Source: Dysgonomonas sp. ZJ279 (GTDB taxonomy: Bacteria; Bacteroidota; Bacteroidia; Bacteroidales; Dysgonomonadaceae). From it: a stretch of 45,152 nt of DNA. The translations under genes were made by a program, and so were the position numbers. The DNA lies in assembly GCF_011039205.1 (NCBI RefSeq), contig NZ_JAAKEL010000024.1, positions 1 through 45,152 on the forward strand, given 5' to 3'. Positions 38,597 through 45,152 of this stretch are shown here, one piece after another; positions within the stretch are counted from its first letter, which is position 1; each line of letters starts with the position of its first letter. The notes below the pieces were generated by a model. That model searched no databases. It saw only the letters and a list, made by a program, of their open reading frames with translations, and was not told the DNA's origin.

Positions 38597-38625
38597 TATT
38601 CCATAACTAAATTTGAAAATGAAAT

Positions 38626-40017
38626 ATGCACAACAATAATATAATTGCCGCAATATCTACCCCTCCGGGCATTGGAGGAATTGCCATTATACGCCTATCA
38701 GGAAAAGGCTGTATAGAATTTGTAGATAGCGTATTTAAATCACCCGTCAATAAAAGGCTGGCTGATCAAAAAGCGAATACTATACACTTAGGATCTATTA
38801 TAAGAGATGGTGTGGTATTGGACGAAGTGCTAGTCAGTGTTTTCAAAGCCCCCCACTCTTTCACCGGAGAAGATAGTGTGGAAATATCGTGTCATGGCTC
38901 TGTTTATATACAGCAAAATATATTGCAATTATTAGTCGCTCAAGGTGCTTCATTGGCTCAACCGGGAGAGTTTACCCAACGTGCCTTTCTCAATGGCAAG
39001 ATGGATTTATCTCAAGCCGAATCGGTGGCTGACCTAATCGCTTCTACTTCTGCTGCAACACATCGTTTAGCAATGAATCAGATGCGGGGAGGTTTCAGTA
39101 ATAAATTGATGGAACTTCGACTTGATCTTCTTAATTTCACTTCTTTAATTGAGTTAGAATTAGATTTTTCGGAAGAAGATGTAGAATTTGCGAATCGGGA
39201 TAATCTGAAAATATCAGCACTACAAATTGAATCGCTTATAAATAAACTAGCCAAGTCTTTTAGTCTTGGTAATGCAGTGAAAACAGGTATTCCTGTTGCT
39301 ATAATAGGCGAAACAAACGCAGGGAAATCGACATTATTGAATCTGTTATTAAATGAGGAGAAAGCTATTGTGTCTGACATTCACGGCACAACTCGTGATG
39401 TAATAGAAGATACGATCAATATACAGGGGCTGACATTCCGATTGATAGATACTGCCGGGATACGTGATACTCTCGACCATATAGAAAGTATTGGGATAGA
39501 ACGCACATTCAAGAAGTTAGAACAGGCTAGCATTATTCTATGGGTTATAGATAGTGAAACTGCCGATGTACACATCGAAGAATTAGCTGAAAATATTTTA
39601 CCGGCTGCCGAAGGAAAAAAACTGATTCTTGTATTCAATAAGGTAGATATCATTTCACCTGATAGAAAAATTCAGAAAGAACAGTTGTTGATAGCTAAAA
39701 TAGCTGATCGTATCTTTATTTCTGCTAAATACGAACAGGGCACAAGCCAACTCGAAAGCATGCTTGTAAAAGCAGCTAATATTCCTGAAATAGGTGAACA
39801 AGACGTAATTGTGACCAACATAAGACATTATGAAGCATTGGAGAAAGCATCGAACGCTATCCATCGTGTTATTGAGGGTTTAGAGCTAAATATTTCGGGC
39901 GATTTTCTTTCGCAAGATATACGTGAATGCATGCATTATTTAGGCGAAATAACAGGACAAATATCTACAGATGAAATATTGGGAAATATTTTTGGTAAGT
40001 TCTGTATCGGCAAATAA
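38626..40017 (+). CDS. mnmE: tRNA modification GTPase MnmE
   Basis: A 463-residue GTPase that works with MnmG in 5-carboxymethylaminomethyl modification of wobble uridine. The N-terminal folate-binding domain has ISTPPGIGGIAIIRLSG and PGEFTQRAFLNGKMDL. The G domain has GETNAGKST (residues 228-236), the switch GTTRDVIED, DTAGIRDT, and NKVD. The C-terminus DEILGNIFGKFCIGK carries the essential Cys and is intact. The 3' end is the presumed attachment site of the element that follows; the last codons may have been restored by element DNA. Confidence 0.97.
   Translation: MHNNNIIAAISTPPGIGGIAIIRLSGKGCIEFVDSVFKSPVNKRLADQKANTIHLGSIIRDGVVLDEVLVSVFKAPHSFTGEDSVEISCHGSVYIQQNILQLLVAQGASLAQPGEFTQRAFLNGKMDLSQAESVADLIASTSAATHRLAMNQMRGGFSNKLMELRLDLLNFTSLIELELDFSEEDVEFANRDNLKISALQIESLINKLAKSFSLGNAVKTGIPVAIIGETNAGKSTLLNLLLNEEKAIVSDIHGTTRDVIEDTINIQGLTFRLIDTAGIRDTLDHIESIGIERTFKKLEQASIILWVIDSETADVHIEELAENILPAAEGKKLILVFNKVDIISPDRKIQKEQLLIAKIADRIFISAKYEQGTSQLESMLVKAANIPEIGEQDVIVTNIRHYEALEKASNAIHRVIEGLELNISGDFLSQDIRECMHYLGEITGQISTDEILGNIFGKFCIGK
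39990..40017 (+). other. Presumed attL of the integrated element (mnmE 3' end)
   Basis: The final codons of mnmE (IFGKFCIGK and stop) lie next to an integrase gene with the same orientation. The 3' end of mnmE/thdF is a known integration site, as for SGI1 in Salmonella. The exact core cannot be fixed because the other junction is outside the window. Confidence 0.45.
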
Positions 40018-40023
40018 GACTAG

Positions 40024-40054
40024 ATAATAAGAGAAAATATTATCCTATAATAGG
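40024..40054. repeat. Two short inverted repeats after mnmE
   Basis: ATAATA (40024-40029) pairs with TATTAT (40038-40043), directly followed by the palindrome CCTATAATAGG (40044-40054). They lie just inside the presumed left end of the element and may be protein-binding sites or a weak terminator for mnmE. Confidence 0.4.
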
Positions 40055-40075
40055 AAACTAATAGATTGTTTTTCA

Positions 40076-40083
40076 TATATTTG
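40076..40083 (+). promoter_or_regulatory. -7 element of the integrase gene
   Basis: TATATTTG fits TAnnTTTG and would start a transcript near 40090, giving a leader of about 120 nt that covers the arm-site repeats. Binding of integrase to those repeats could therefore repress its own gene. Confidence 0.45.
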
Positions 40084-40116
40084 TATGATTAATAATCTAT
40101 TTTTATTTTCTCATGA

Positions 40117-40200
40117 TAGTACTTTGTTAGTACATCTTATACATCTAAAGTACACCTTAAGAGTATAATTATTATAAAGATGGACTTATAGTACACCTAA
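40117..40200 (+). repeat. Phased TAGTACAYCTTA direct repeats (candidate integrase arm sites)
   Basis: TAGTACATCTTA (40128-40139), AAGTACACCTTA (40148-40159) and TAGTACACCTAA (40189-40200) are direct repeats, with partial copies at 40117 (TAGTACTTTG) and about 40137 (TTATACATCTAA). The starts are 11, 9-10, 11 and 41 bp apart, near whole turns of the helix. Their place between the presumed att site and the integrase start fits arm-type sites. Confidence 0.62.
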
Positions 40201-40210
40201 TTTTAAATAT

Positions 40211-41338
40211 ATGAAAATTACACTTAAGAAAAAGAAAATCAGTAATGGAAGGCTATCTATTTTCATCGAATATTATAAAGGAAAAGTGATTGATCTGGAA
40301 GGAAAAGCAAAACACAATCGAGATTTTGAGTACCTCAAAGAGTTTATATACGAAAATCCTAAAAATGGACAAGAAAAGCAACATAATAAGGAGAAATTAG
40401 CATTTGCAGAGAATATCTTATCTATCCGTAAAGCAGAGTATGCTCAAGGTAAATATGGACTAAAAAATGATCGTAGAGGTAAAATTAACTTTCTAGAATA
40501 TTACAATAAAAAGAAAGATGAACATTACGAATCCAAAGGTAATTATGACAACTGGGGTGCAGCTCAGATACATTTAGAAAAATTCTGCAAACACTCTATT
40601 ACATTTGAAGAGGTAAATCAAGATTTTGTGAAAGCTTATAAAAAATATCTAGATAAAGAGGCTCTTACCAAAAGTGGACAGCCATTAAGTGCTAATACAA
40701 AATACACCTACTACAATAAATTTAAAGCGTGTATTAATGCTGCTTTCGAAGAAGGTTATCTATCTGAGAATCCAATTAGAGGCGTTAAAAGCTTTGAAAT
40801 GGCAGATAGCCAAAGAGAATATCTGACATTTAATGAATTACAGGCATTATATAAAGCCGAATGTAAATACGATGTATTGAAACGTGCTTTTATATTTTCA
40901 TGTTTAACCGGTCTAAGATGGAGTGATATTAATACTCTTTTATGGTCAGAAGTTAGGGATGAAGATAATGGAAGTAGAGTAATTTTTAGACAAGAAAAAA
41001 CGGATGGATTGGAATACTTAGATATATCGAATCAAGCACGTTCTCTACTTGGAGAAAGGAAAGACCCCAATGAAAGAGCCTTTAAGGGACTAAAGTATGG
41101 AGCACACTTCAATTCAGAAATACTTCGTTGGTGTATGCGTGCAGGTTTAACTAAACATATAACATTCCATAGTGGCAGGCATACTAATGCAGTTCTTATG
41201 CTCGAGAATAATGCAGATATATATACTGTTTCCAAACGTCTAGGACATAAAGAACTTAGAACTACAGAAATTTATGCCAAAATCATTGATAAAAAAATGA
41301 AGGAGGCGGCTAATATAATACCGGAACTTAAATTATAA
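40211..41338 (+). CDS. Tyrosine site-specific integrase
   Basis: A 375-residue tyrosine recombinase. The N-terminal arm-binding domain (about 1-90) is followed by a SAM-like core-binding domain (about 92-195) and the catalytic domain. Catalytic residues are Arg236 (TGLRWSDI), Lys263 (QEKTDG), His320 and Arg323 (FHSGRHTN), His346 (LGHKEL) and the nucleophile Tyr355 (EIYAKI); the set is complete. It starts 193 bp after the mnmE stop with the same orientation, as expected for an element inserted in that gene's 3' end. The membrane-protein gene begins 4 bp after its stop. Confidence 0.93.
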   Translation: MKITLKKKKISNGRLSIFIEYYKGKVIDLEGKAKHNRDFEYLKEFIYENPKNGQEKQHNKEKLAFAENILSIRKAEYAQGKYGLKNDRRGKINFLEYYNKKKDEHYESKGNYDNWGAAQIHLEKFCKHSITFEEVNQDFVKAYKKYLDKEALTKSGQPLSANTKYTYYNKFKACINAAFEEGYLSENPIRGVKSFEMADSQREYLTFNELQALYKAECKYDVLKRAFIFSCLTGLRWSDINTLLWSEVRDEDNGSRVIFRQEKTDGLEYLDISNQARSLLGERKDPNERAFKGLKYGAHFNSEILRWCMRAGLTKHITFHSGRHTNAVLMLENNADIYTVSKRLGHKELRTTEIYAKIIDKKMKEAANIIPELKL

Positions 41339-41342
41339 AAAA

Positions 41343-42236
41343 ATGGAAGTGAATGAATTCAACAGAAAAATCAATAAGCAAATAGGATTTAAAATATTAA
41401 ACCTCTCCTATTACATGCTTATTTTATGTATAGCTATCATAATTTGTAATTTTGAACTAAAAAATGAAAGTCTAAATTATGATAATTATTTATATTTAAT
41501 AATCAGCATAAGTATTTTATACCCTATACTTACCATTATTCGCAGATATGCTAAATATTTTTTTTATTATATCTTTTGCTTTGACGGAAACTGGTGGAGA
41601 AAAGAAATCGAGAGACCTAGAATATTTATACTTATCCTATCCATAATTACATTAGTATTATCATATCAAACATTAATCGATAATACTATAAAAATAGATA
41701 ATATTTCTGCTGTTTATTTTTTCAACAGCCTTATTTACATTCTGATTTTCGTTTTTATCACTCTTTTGTATTATATAAATACTCAATCATTTGAAAGAGA
41801 TTTTATAAGAATAATAAAAGAAAAGTTCTTATATGATAATACAATTGATCTAAAATGTACTATAAATGAACAAGACTATGATCTAGTAAAAATATTATCT
41901 GATTTGAAAAATATTGATTGTTCAATATCAGTGTTTAAAGATATGACCAACTTATACAAAATAGATCTTTCTGATCGAATAAAATGCAATTTAACTAAAG
42001 CAGAGATTTTAAGGTATGTACATATATTTTTTGACATAAACCAACATATGTCTCCTAAAACAATTAAAAATTTACTCAAAACTTATTTTGTTGATCAAGA
42101 TGGCAATGATTTTATTATACAAGATAAAGCTTCTGAAATTTCAAATATAAAAAGGGAAATTATAAATAAAGAAAATATTTTCATGAATACAAAAAACACA
42201 TTACAGTCTATATTCCAGAATAATAAGATACAATGA
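41343..42236 (+). CDS. Unrecognised four-helix membrane protein of the mobile element
   Basis: A 297-residue protein that I do not recognise. Four hydrophobic segments lie at about residues 17-37, 48-78, 93-113 and 121-146, after a short charged N-terminus. The C-terminal half (about 147-297) is soluble, AT-rich in codons and mainly helical, with KCNLTKAEILRYVHIFFDIN and MSPKTIKNLLKTYFV as the clearest segments, faintly like the end of RteC-type proteins. It begins 4 bp after the integrase stop and is almost surely co-transcribed and coupled with it. Its codon use is more AT-rich than the chromosomal genes. Possible roles are signal sensing for excision or an accessory trait of the element; neither is shown. 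Confidence 0.7.
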   Translation: MEVNEFNRKINKQIGFKILNLSYYMLILCIAIIICNFELKNESLNYDNYLYLIISISILYPILTIIRRYAKYFFYYIFCFDGNWWRKEIERPRIFILILSIITLVLSYQTLIDNTIKIDNISAVYFFNSLIYILIFVFITLLYYINTQSFERDFIRIIKEKFLYDNTIDLKCTINEQDYDLVKILSDLKNIDCSISVFKDMTNLYKIDLSDRIKCNLTKAEILRYVHIFFDINQHMSPKTIKNLLKTYFVDQDGNDFIIQDKASEISNIKREIINKENIFMNTKNTLQSIFQNNKIQ

Positions 42237-42319
42237 ACCAAAGTTCTGAATTAGTTTCGTCTTAAAAATTTGATTATTATCTACTGATGTTTTCCTTTGT
42301 TTCATCGATAACAAATAAA

Positions 42320-42335
42320 AACAAGTGCACTTGTT
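42320..42335. promoter_or_regulatory. 16-bp perfect palindrome before the HTH gene
   Basis: AACAAGTGCACTTGTT is a perfect palindrome located 27 bp before the ATG at 42363. Position and symmetry fit an operator bound by a dimeric regulator, possibly the HTH protein itself. No TAnnTTTG box was recognised beside it. Confidence 0.5.
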
Positions 42336-42362
42336 CATTTATTAATTATAAAATTAAATATT

Positions 42363-42650
42363 ATGAACTCATTAAAATTAGATGAACGTTTGGAACGTAT
42401 AGAAAAGCTCTTAATAGGAAATAAAAGAGTATTAACCTTTGATGAAGCTTGTGATTATACAGGCTTATCAAAAAGCTATCTTTATAAGTTAACCGCTGCT
42501 GCTATGGTACCACATAGTAAACCAAATGGAAAGGTATTGTATTTTGATAAAGAAAAACTAGATTCTTGGTTACTTGAAAATCAGGTTAAAACAAAGAATG
42601 AAATAGAAAAGGAAGCTACATCTCATATTCTTAGAAAACAAAAAGCATAA
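42363..42650 (+). CDS. Excisionase-like helix-turn-helix protein
   Basis: A 95-residue DNA-binding protein of the HTH_17/MerR-like excisionase group. The core is RVLTFDEACDYTGLSKSYLYKLTAAAMVPHSKPNGKVLYFDKEKLDSWL: a short HTH followed by the wing with the K/YF.KEKLDSWL ending that is common to such proteins on Bacteroidetes elements. A charged N-terminal helix (LDERLERIEKLL) may dimerise. Small proteins of this type act as recombination directionality factors or regulators of excision. It is preceded by a palindrome and ends inside a hairpin. Confidence 0.85.
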   Translation: MNSLKLDERLERIEKLLIGNKRVLTFDEACDYTGLSKSYLYKLTAAAMVPHSKPNGKVLYFDKEKLDSWLLENQVKTKNEIEKEATSHILRKQKA

Positions 42651-42669
42651 AGACTTCCCTCTTTATGCT
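42644..42669 (+). terminator. Hairpin spanning the stop codon of the HTH gene
   Basis: AGCATAAAGA pairs perfectly with TCTTTATGCT around the loop CTTCCC. The left arm contains the stop codon. There is no T run afterwards, so termination would be weak; control of the downstream helicase gene or mRNA stability are alternatives. Confidence 0.45.
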
Positions 42670-42745
42670 CTAAACAATAATCCGTAAACAAGTCTAAACT
42701 TGTATAATTTGCTTTGATGCAAATATACATAAAATTAAATTGTAT

Positions 42746-43954
42746 ATGAGTGAAATACCATATATCAGGGTTGGTACATCCTATTTTAAGATAGTCAAAG
42801 CCCCGACCATAAGCGGTGAATACATTGAAATACTGATCATTTGGAATATTGATACCATCAAACAAGACGAAAGTAAAGACTATATCAGTCAGATACCCAA
42901 ATACGATGGATTCACCTGTATTCCCAACCATATCAACTATCAAAAAGAATACGGAACATTCTTCAATACCTATTTCCCATTATCCAATGTTCCCAAAGAA
43001 GGCAAGGTAGACAATACCCTAAATTTTCTAAAGCACATCTTCGGCAAACAAATAGAACTAGGCTTGGACTATCTGCAACTGCTTTATTTGAAACCGATTC
43101 AGATACTGCCAATTCTATGTCTGGTATCCAAACAAAGAGCTACAGGAAAATCGACCTTTCTAAAATGGCTCAAACAAGTATTTGATGGAAATATGACCTA
43201 TTTAACAAATGACAGTTTCTCCAGTCAGTTTAATGCCGACTGGGCGAATAAACTACTTATCTGTATCGATGAAGTCTTATTCAACAAAGAAGAACTTACA
43301 GAGCGCATCAAGTACCTGAGCACAACTAATATCAATAAGATGGAAGCTAAGGGAAAAGATAAAAGAGAAGTTGAGTTTTTCGGGAAATTCGTATTGTGCA
43401 GCAACAATGAAGATAGCTTTATCAAGATCGATGCCGATGAAATTCGATTTTGGGTTATCAAAGTACCTAAACTGACTAGTGAAGATACAAACCTCTTACA
43501 AAAGCTGGTCAAAGAAATTCCTGCATTCCTTTTCTTTCTTCAAAATAGAGAACTGAAAACAAAGACTCCCTTGTCTCGCATGTGGTTTACTCCCGAACAA
43601 ATAAAGACATCCGCTTTACTAAAGCTTGTTCGCCATAATCGCAGTCGGGTTGAAAAAGAACTTGCAAGCCTTCTTATCAGTGTAATGGAAAAGTTTGATC
43701 TGGAACAGATAAATGTATGCTCCAACGATGTATTAAATGCACTTAGCAGAACCAGAGTAAAAACCGATCTGACAGAAGTAAAGAAAATCTTTAAACAGAA
43801 CTGGAGTCTGGAGCCTCAAAGCAACTCGAACAAATATGAAAAGTTTGTAATCGGTTACGATGGAGATTACCTGATGAATGATGCAAAAGGTCGGTACTTC
43901 ACAATAAAAAAGGAATTCTTATTACAAAATTTTGATGATTTGATGACAGAGTGA
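42746..43954 (+). CDS. Superfamily-3-type helicase / primase-helicase-like protein
   Basis: A 402-residue ATPase starting at the ATG 42746; a TTG two codons earlier is less likely. Walker A is SKQRATGKST (about residues 128-137) and Walker B LLICIDEV (about 170-177). They are followed by KMEAKGKDKREVEFFGKFVLCSNNED with the Asn sensor of SF3 helicases and RFWVIKVPKL as the usual arginine-finger segment. This is the helicase part found in P4-like or phage-type replication proteins and in primase-helicase proteins of Bacteroidetes elements. No primase active site is seen here; the Toprim primase gene 218 bp downstream would complement it. Together they suggest that the element replicates after excision or during transfer. 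Confidence 0.82.
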   Translation: MSEIPYIRVGTSYFKIVKAPTISGEYIEILIIWNIDTIKQDESKDYISQIPKYDGFTCIPNHINYQKEYGTFFNTYFPLSNVPKEGKVDNTLNFLKHIFGKQIELGLDYLQLLYLKPIQILPILCLVSKQRATGKSTFLKWLKQVFDGNMTYLTNDSFSSQFNADWANKLLICIDEVLFNKEELTERIKYLSTTNINKMEAKGKDKREVEFFGKFVLCSNNEDSFIKIDADEIRFWVIKVPKLTSEDTNLLQKLVKEIPAFLFFLQNRELKTKTPLSRMWFTPEQIKTSALLKLVRHNRSRVEKELASLLISVMEKFDLEQINVCSNDVLNALSRTRVKTDLTEVKKIFKQNWSLEPQSNSNKYEKFVIGYDGDYLMNDAKGRYFTIKKEFLLQNFDDLMTE

Positions 43955-43993
43955 TATTTGAATACATAGTATTCTGTAAATCAATAAAATATA

Positions 43994-44149
43994 CTGTCAT
44001 CAAAACAGCATCAAACTGTCATCAAAATAACGAATGATGACAACGGCTAATGAAAAAAGAATAGAATTGATGCTGTGATGACAAAATGATGACGACCGAA
44101 ACCGTTTCCAGATAAAGGATACAGATACATTGTCATCAAGTCATCAAAA
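43994..44149. repeat. Iteron-like TGTCATCAA repeat cluster
   Basis: Two 22-bp-spaced direct copies of CTGTCATCAAAA start at 43994 and 44016, with a partial unit CAGCATCAAA between. Inverted copies follow: TGATGACA at 44035-44042, TTGATGCTG-TGATGACA at 44067-44083 and TGATGAC at 44087-44093. Two more direct copies (TGTCATCAA, GTCATCAAAA) are at 44131-44149. The cluster fills the gap between the helicase and primase genes and ends 24 bp before the primase start. It resembles iterons of a replication origin or a multi-site operator. Confidence 0.7.
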
Positions 44150-44172
44150 ATATCATAAAATAATATCAGCTT

Positions 44173-45021
44173 ATGAAAAGAGAACATTTTAATATAAAAG
44201 CAGCTCGGAATATCCCCATTGATGAAGTCCTAAATGATATGGGATATTCACCTATCAAGATAGCTAATAACAACCGTTGGTATTTGTCTCCCTTTCGAAA
44301 AGAAACACACCCCTCATTCAAAGTAAATATGGCTTTAAACAGGTGGTATGATTTCGGAGAACAAATAGGCGGTAATATAATTGACCTGATTATTCAAATC
44401 TATGGATTATCCTGTAAAGAAGCCTTAGAGCACTTATCCAAATATGTGTCACTAGATACTTTTTCTTTTCAACGGCCAATAATAGAAGAATCAGGTATAA
44501 CACTTCTGAAAGTACAACCAATCGAACATCCGGCTATAATAGAATATTTAGAATCAAGGAAGATAAAGCCATTTGCATATAATGCCTATTGCAAAGAAGT
44601 CTATTATTCTATCAATGGCAAAAAATACTTTGCAGTAGGATTTGAAAATGAATCCAAAGGCTATGAACTACGCAGCAAGTTCTTCAAAGGTTGCATCATA
44701 AAAAAGGATATAACCCATATAAAGAATAACAGCACCCGACTATTGATATTCGAAGGATTTACCGATTTCCTTTCTTTCCTCTCTATCGGTAACGAGCATT
44801 CGATAAAAAGCTACGACACAATAATCTTAAATAGTGTTGGCAACGCAAAAAAAGTATATTCTTTACTAAAATCATACCAAACGATTTACTCCTATCTCGA
44901 TAATGATAAAGCAGGTGATAGATGCACAGATGAATTAATTAAGGAAGCTAATAATATCGTGGATTGCCGAGAGGCGTATACTGAATTTAAAGACTTTAAC
45001 GAATATCTTATAAATCAATAA
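44173..45021 (+). CDS. Toprim-domain primase of the mobile element
   Basis: A 282-residue DnaG-like primase. The N-terminal part (about 1-95) follows the CHC2 zinc-finger fold (WYLSPFRKETHPSFKVNM, RWYDFGEQIGGNIIDLI), but of the usual Cys-His-Cys-Cys ligands only His46 remains, so zinc is probably not bound. The Toprim domain carries Glu194 (LLIFEGFTDF) and the Asp pair Asp243/Asp245 (SYLDNDKAGD). Primases of this form occur on Bacteroidales mobilizable units, where one (PrmN1 of NBU1, from memory) lies between orf3 and the mobilization gene. The iteron cluster lies immediately upstream. Confidence 0.85.
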   Translation: MKREHFNIKAARNIPIDEVLNDMGYSPIKIANNNRWYLSPFRKETHPSFKVNMALNRWYDFGEQIGGNIIDLIIQIYGLSCKEALEHLSKYVSLDTFSFQRPIIEESGITLLKVQPIEHPAIIEYLESRKIKPFAYNAYCKEVYYSINGKKYFAVGFENESKGYELRSKFFKGCIIKKDITHIKNNSTRLLIFEGFTDFLSFLSIGNEHSIKSYDTIILNSVGNAKKVYSLLKSYQTIYSYLDNDKAGDRCTDELIKEANNIVDCREAYTEFKDFNEYLINQ

Positions 45022-45032
45022 AATAAAAAATT

Positions 45033-45152
45033 ATGAAAACAACAAAGCAAATCAATCAGCAAAAAAGAGCATATACACTAATATTAGCAATGATCTTTTC
45101 TTTACCATTCCTCTATGCCCAAGGAGAGATAGATGCATATAAGTTATCCGGC
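45033..45152 (+). CDS. Exported protein of the mobile element, partial at the window edge
   Basis: The first 40 codons of a gene starting 11 bp after the primase stop. The translation has a charged start (MKTTKQINQQKRAY), a hydrophobic core (TLILAMIFSLPFLYAQ) and a signal-peptidase I-like site after YAQ, followed by GEIDAYKLSG. It is therefore exported. It could belong to a transfer apparatus or be cargo, but too little is visible to name it. The frame is open to the end of the window. Confidence 0.6.
   Translation, partial: MKTTKQINQQKRAYTLILAMIFSLPFLYAQGEIDAYKLSG

Noticed and set aside
40117-40200. CRISPR or transposon end repeats
   Set aside because: Units of about 12 bp with helical spacing next to an integrase gene fit arm-type sites; there is no transposase.
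43994-44149. CRISPR array
   Set aside because: Repeat units are short, occur on both strands and have no uniform spacers; iterons or operator sites fit better.

Overview
The window looks like a chromosomal segment of a Bacteroidales bacterium, probably close to Dysgonomonas or Parabacteroides; this is inferred from gene content, as no 16S gene is present. Supporting signs are a SusC/SusD pair, fimbrillin-type lipoproteins, a two-part DUF1599 protein, AT-rich intergenic DNA, weak Shine-Dalgarno sequences and many copies of the Bacteroidetes -7 promoter element TAnnTTTG (once with a well-spaced -33 TTTG).

Region 1 (1-7.5 kb, all leftward) carries two housekeeping runs: DUF1599 protein, DoxX-type membrane protein, tpiA, SPOR protein and folE (closed by a terminator), then a TatD hydrolase, ansA, a YkgJ-type cysteine-cluster protein and pldA. 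Region 2 (7.8-14 kb) has a fimbrillin/Mfa2-like lipoprotein, a 1414-residue acyl-CoA dehydratase activase-type protein and kdsB. Region 3 (14.3-23.7 kb, rightward) is the surface/uptake block: a TonB-dependent receptor followed closely by a Tat-signal beta-propeller glycosidase-like protein, then folK, then a SusC/SusD pair. The susC leader is about 0.5 kb long and contains a 64-nt pure AG dinucleotide repeat, a strong candidate for slipped-strand phase variation. Region 4 (23.7-28.7 kb, leftward) is pyrG, yidC and a polytopic membrane protein whose 5' coding region contains a perfect 19-bp inverted repeat. Region 5 (28.9-40.0 kb) has a TetR regulator and fabG, two fimbrillin-type lipoproteins, ruvB, a LolC/E-type permease, rlmH, a nucleoside phosphorylase, a SanA-like protein, a porin and mnmE.

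Region 6 (40.0 kb to the right edge) reads as the left part of an integrated mobile element whose integrase gene starts about 190 bp after the mnmE stop codon. It holds phased arm-type repeats, a tyrosine integrase, an unrecognised four-helix membrane protein, an excisionase-like HTH protein, a superfamily-3-type helicase, an iteron-like repeat cluster, a Toprim primase lacking the usual zinc cysteines, and the start of an exported protein cut by the window edge. The order resembles, from memory, mobilizable units such as NBU1. The right end of the element and any mobilization genes lie outside the window.

The points most worth follow-up are the AG repeat before susC, the integrase arm-site array, the iteron cluster before the primase, the membrane protein coupled to the integrase, and the perfect inverted repeat inside the membrane-protein gene.
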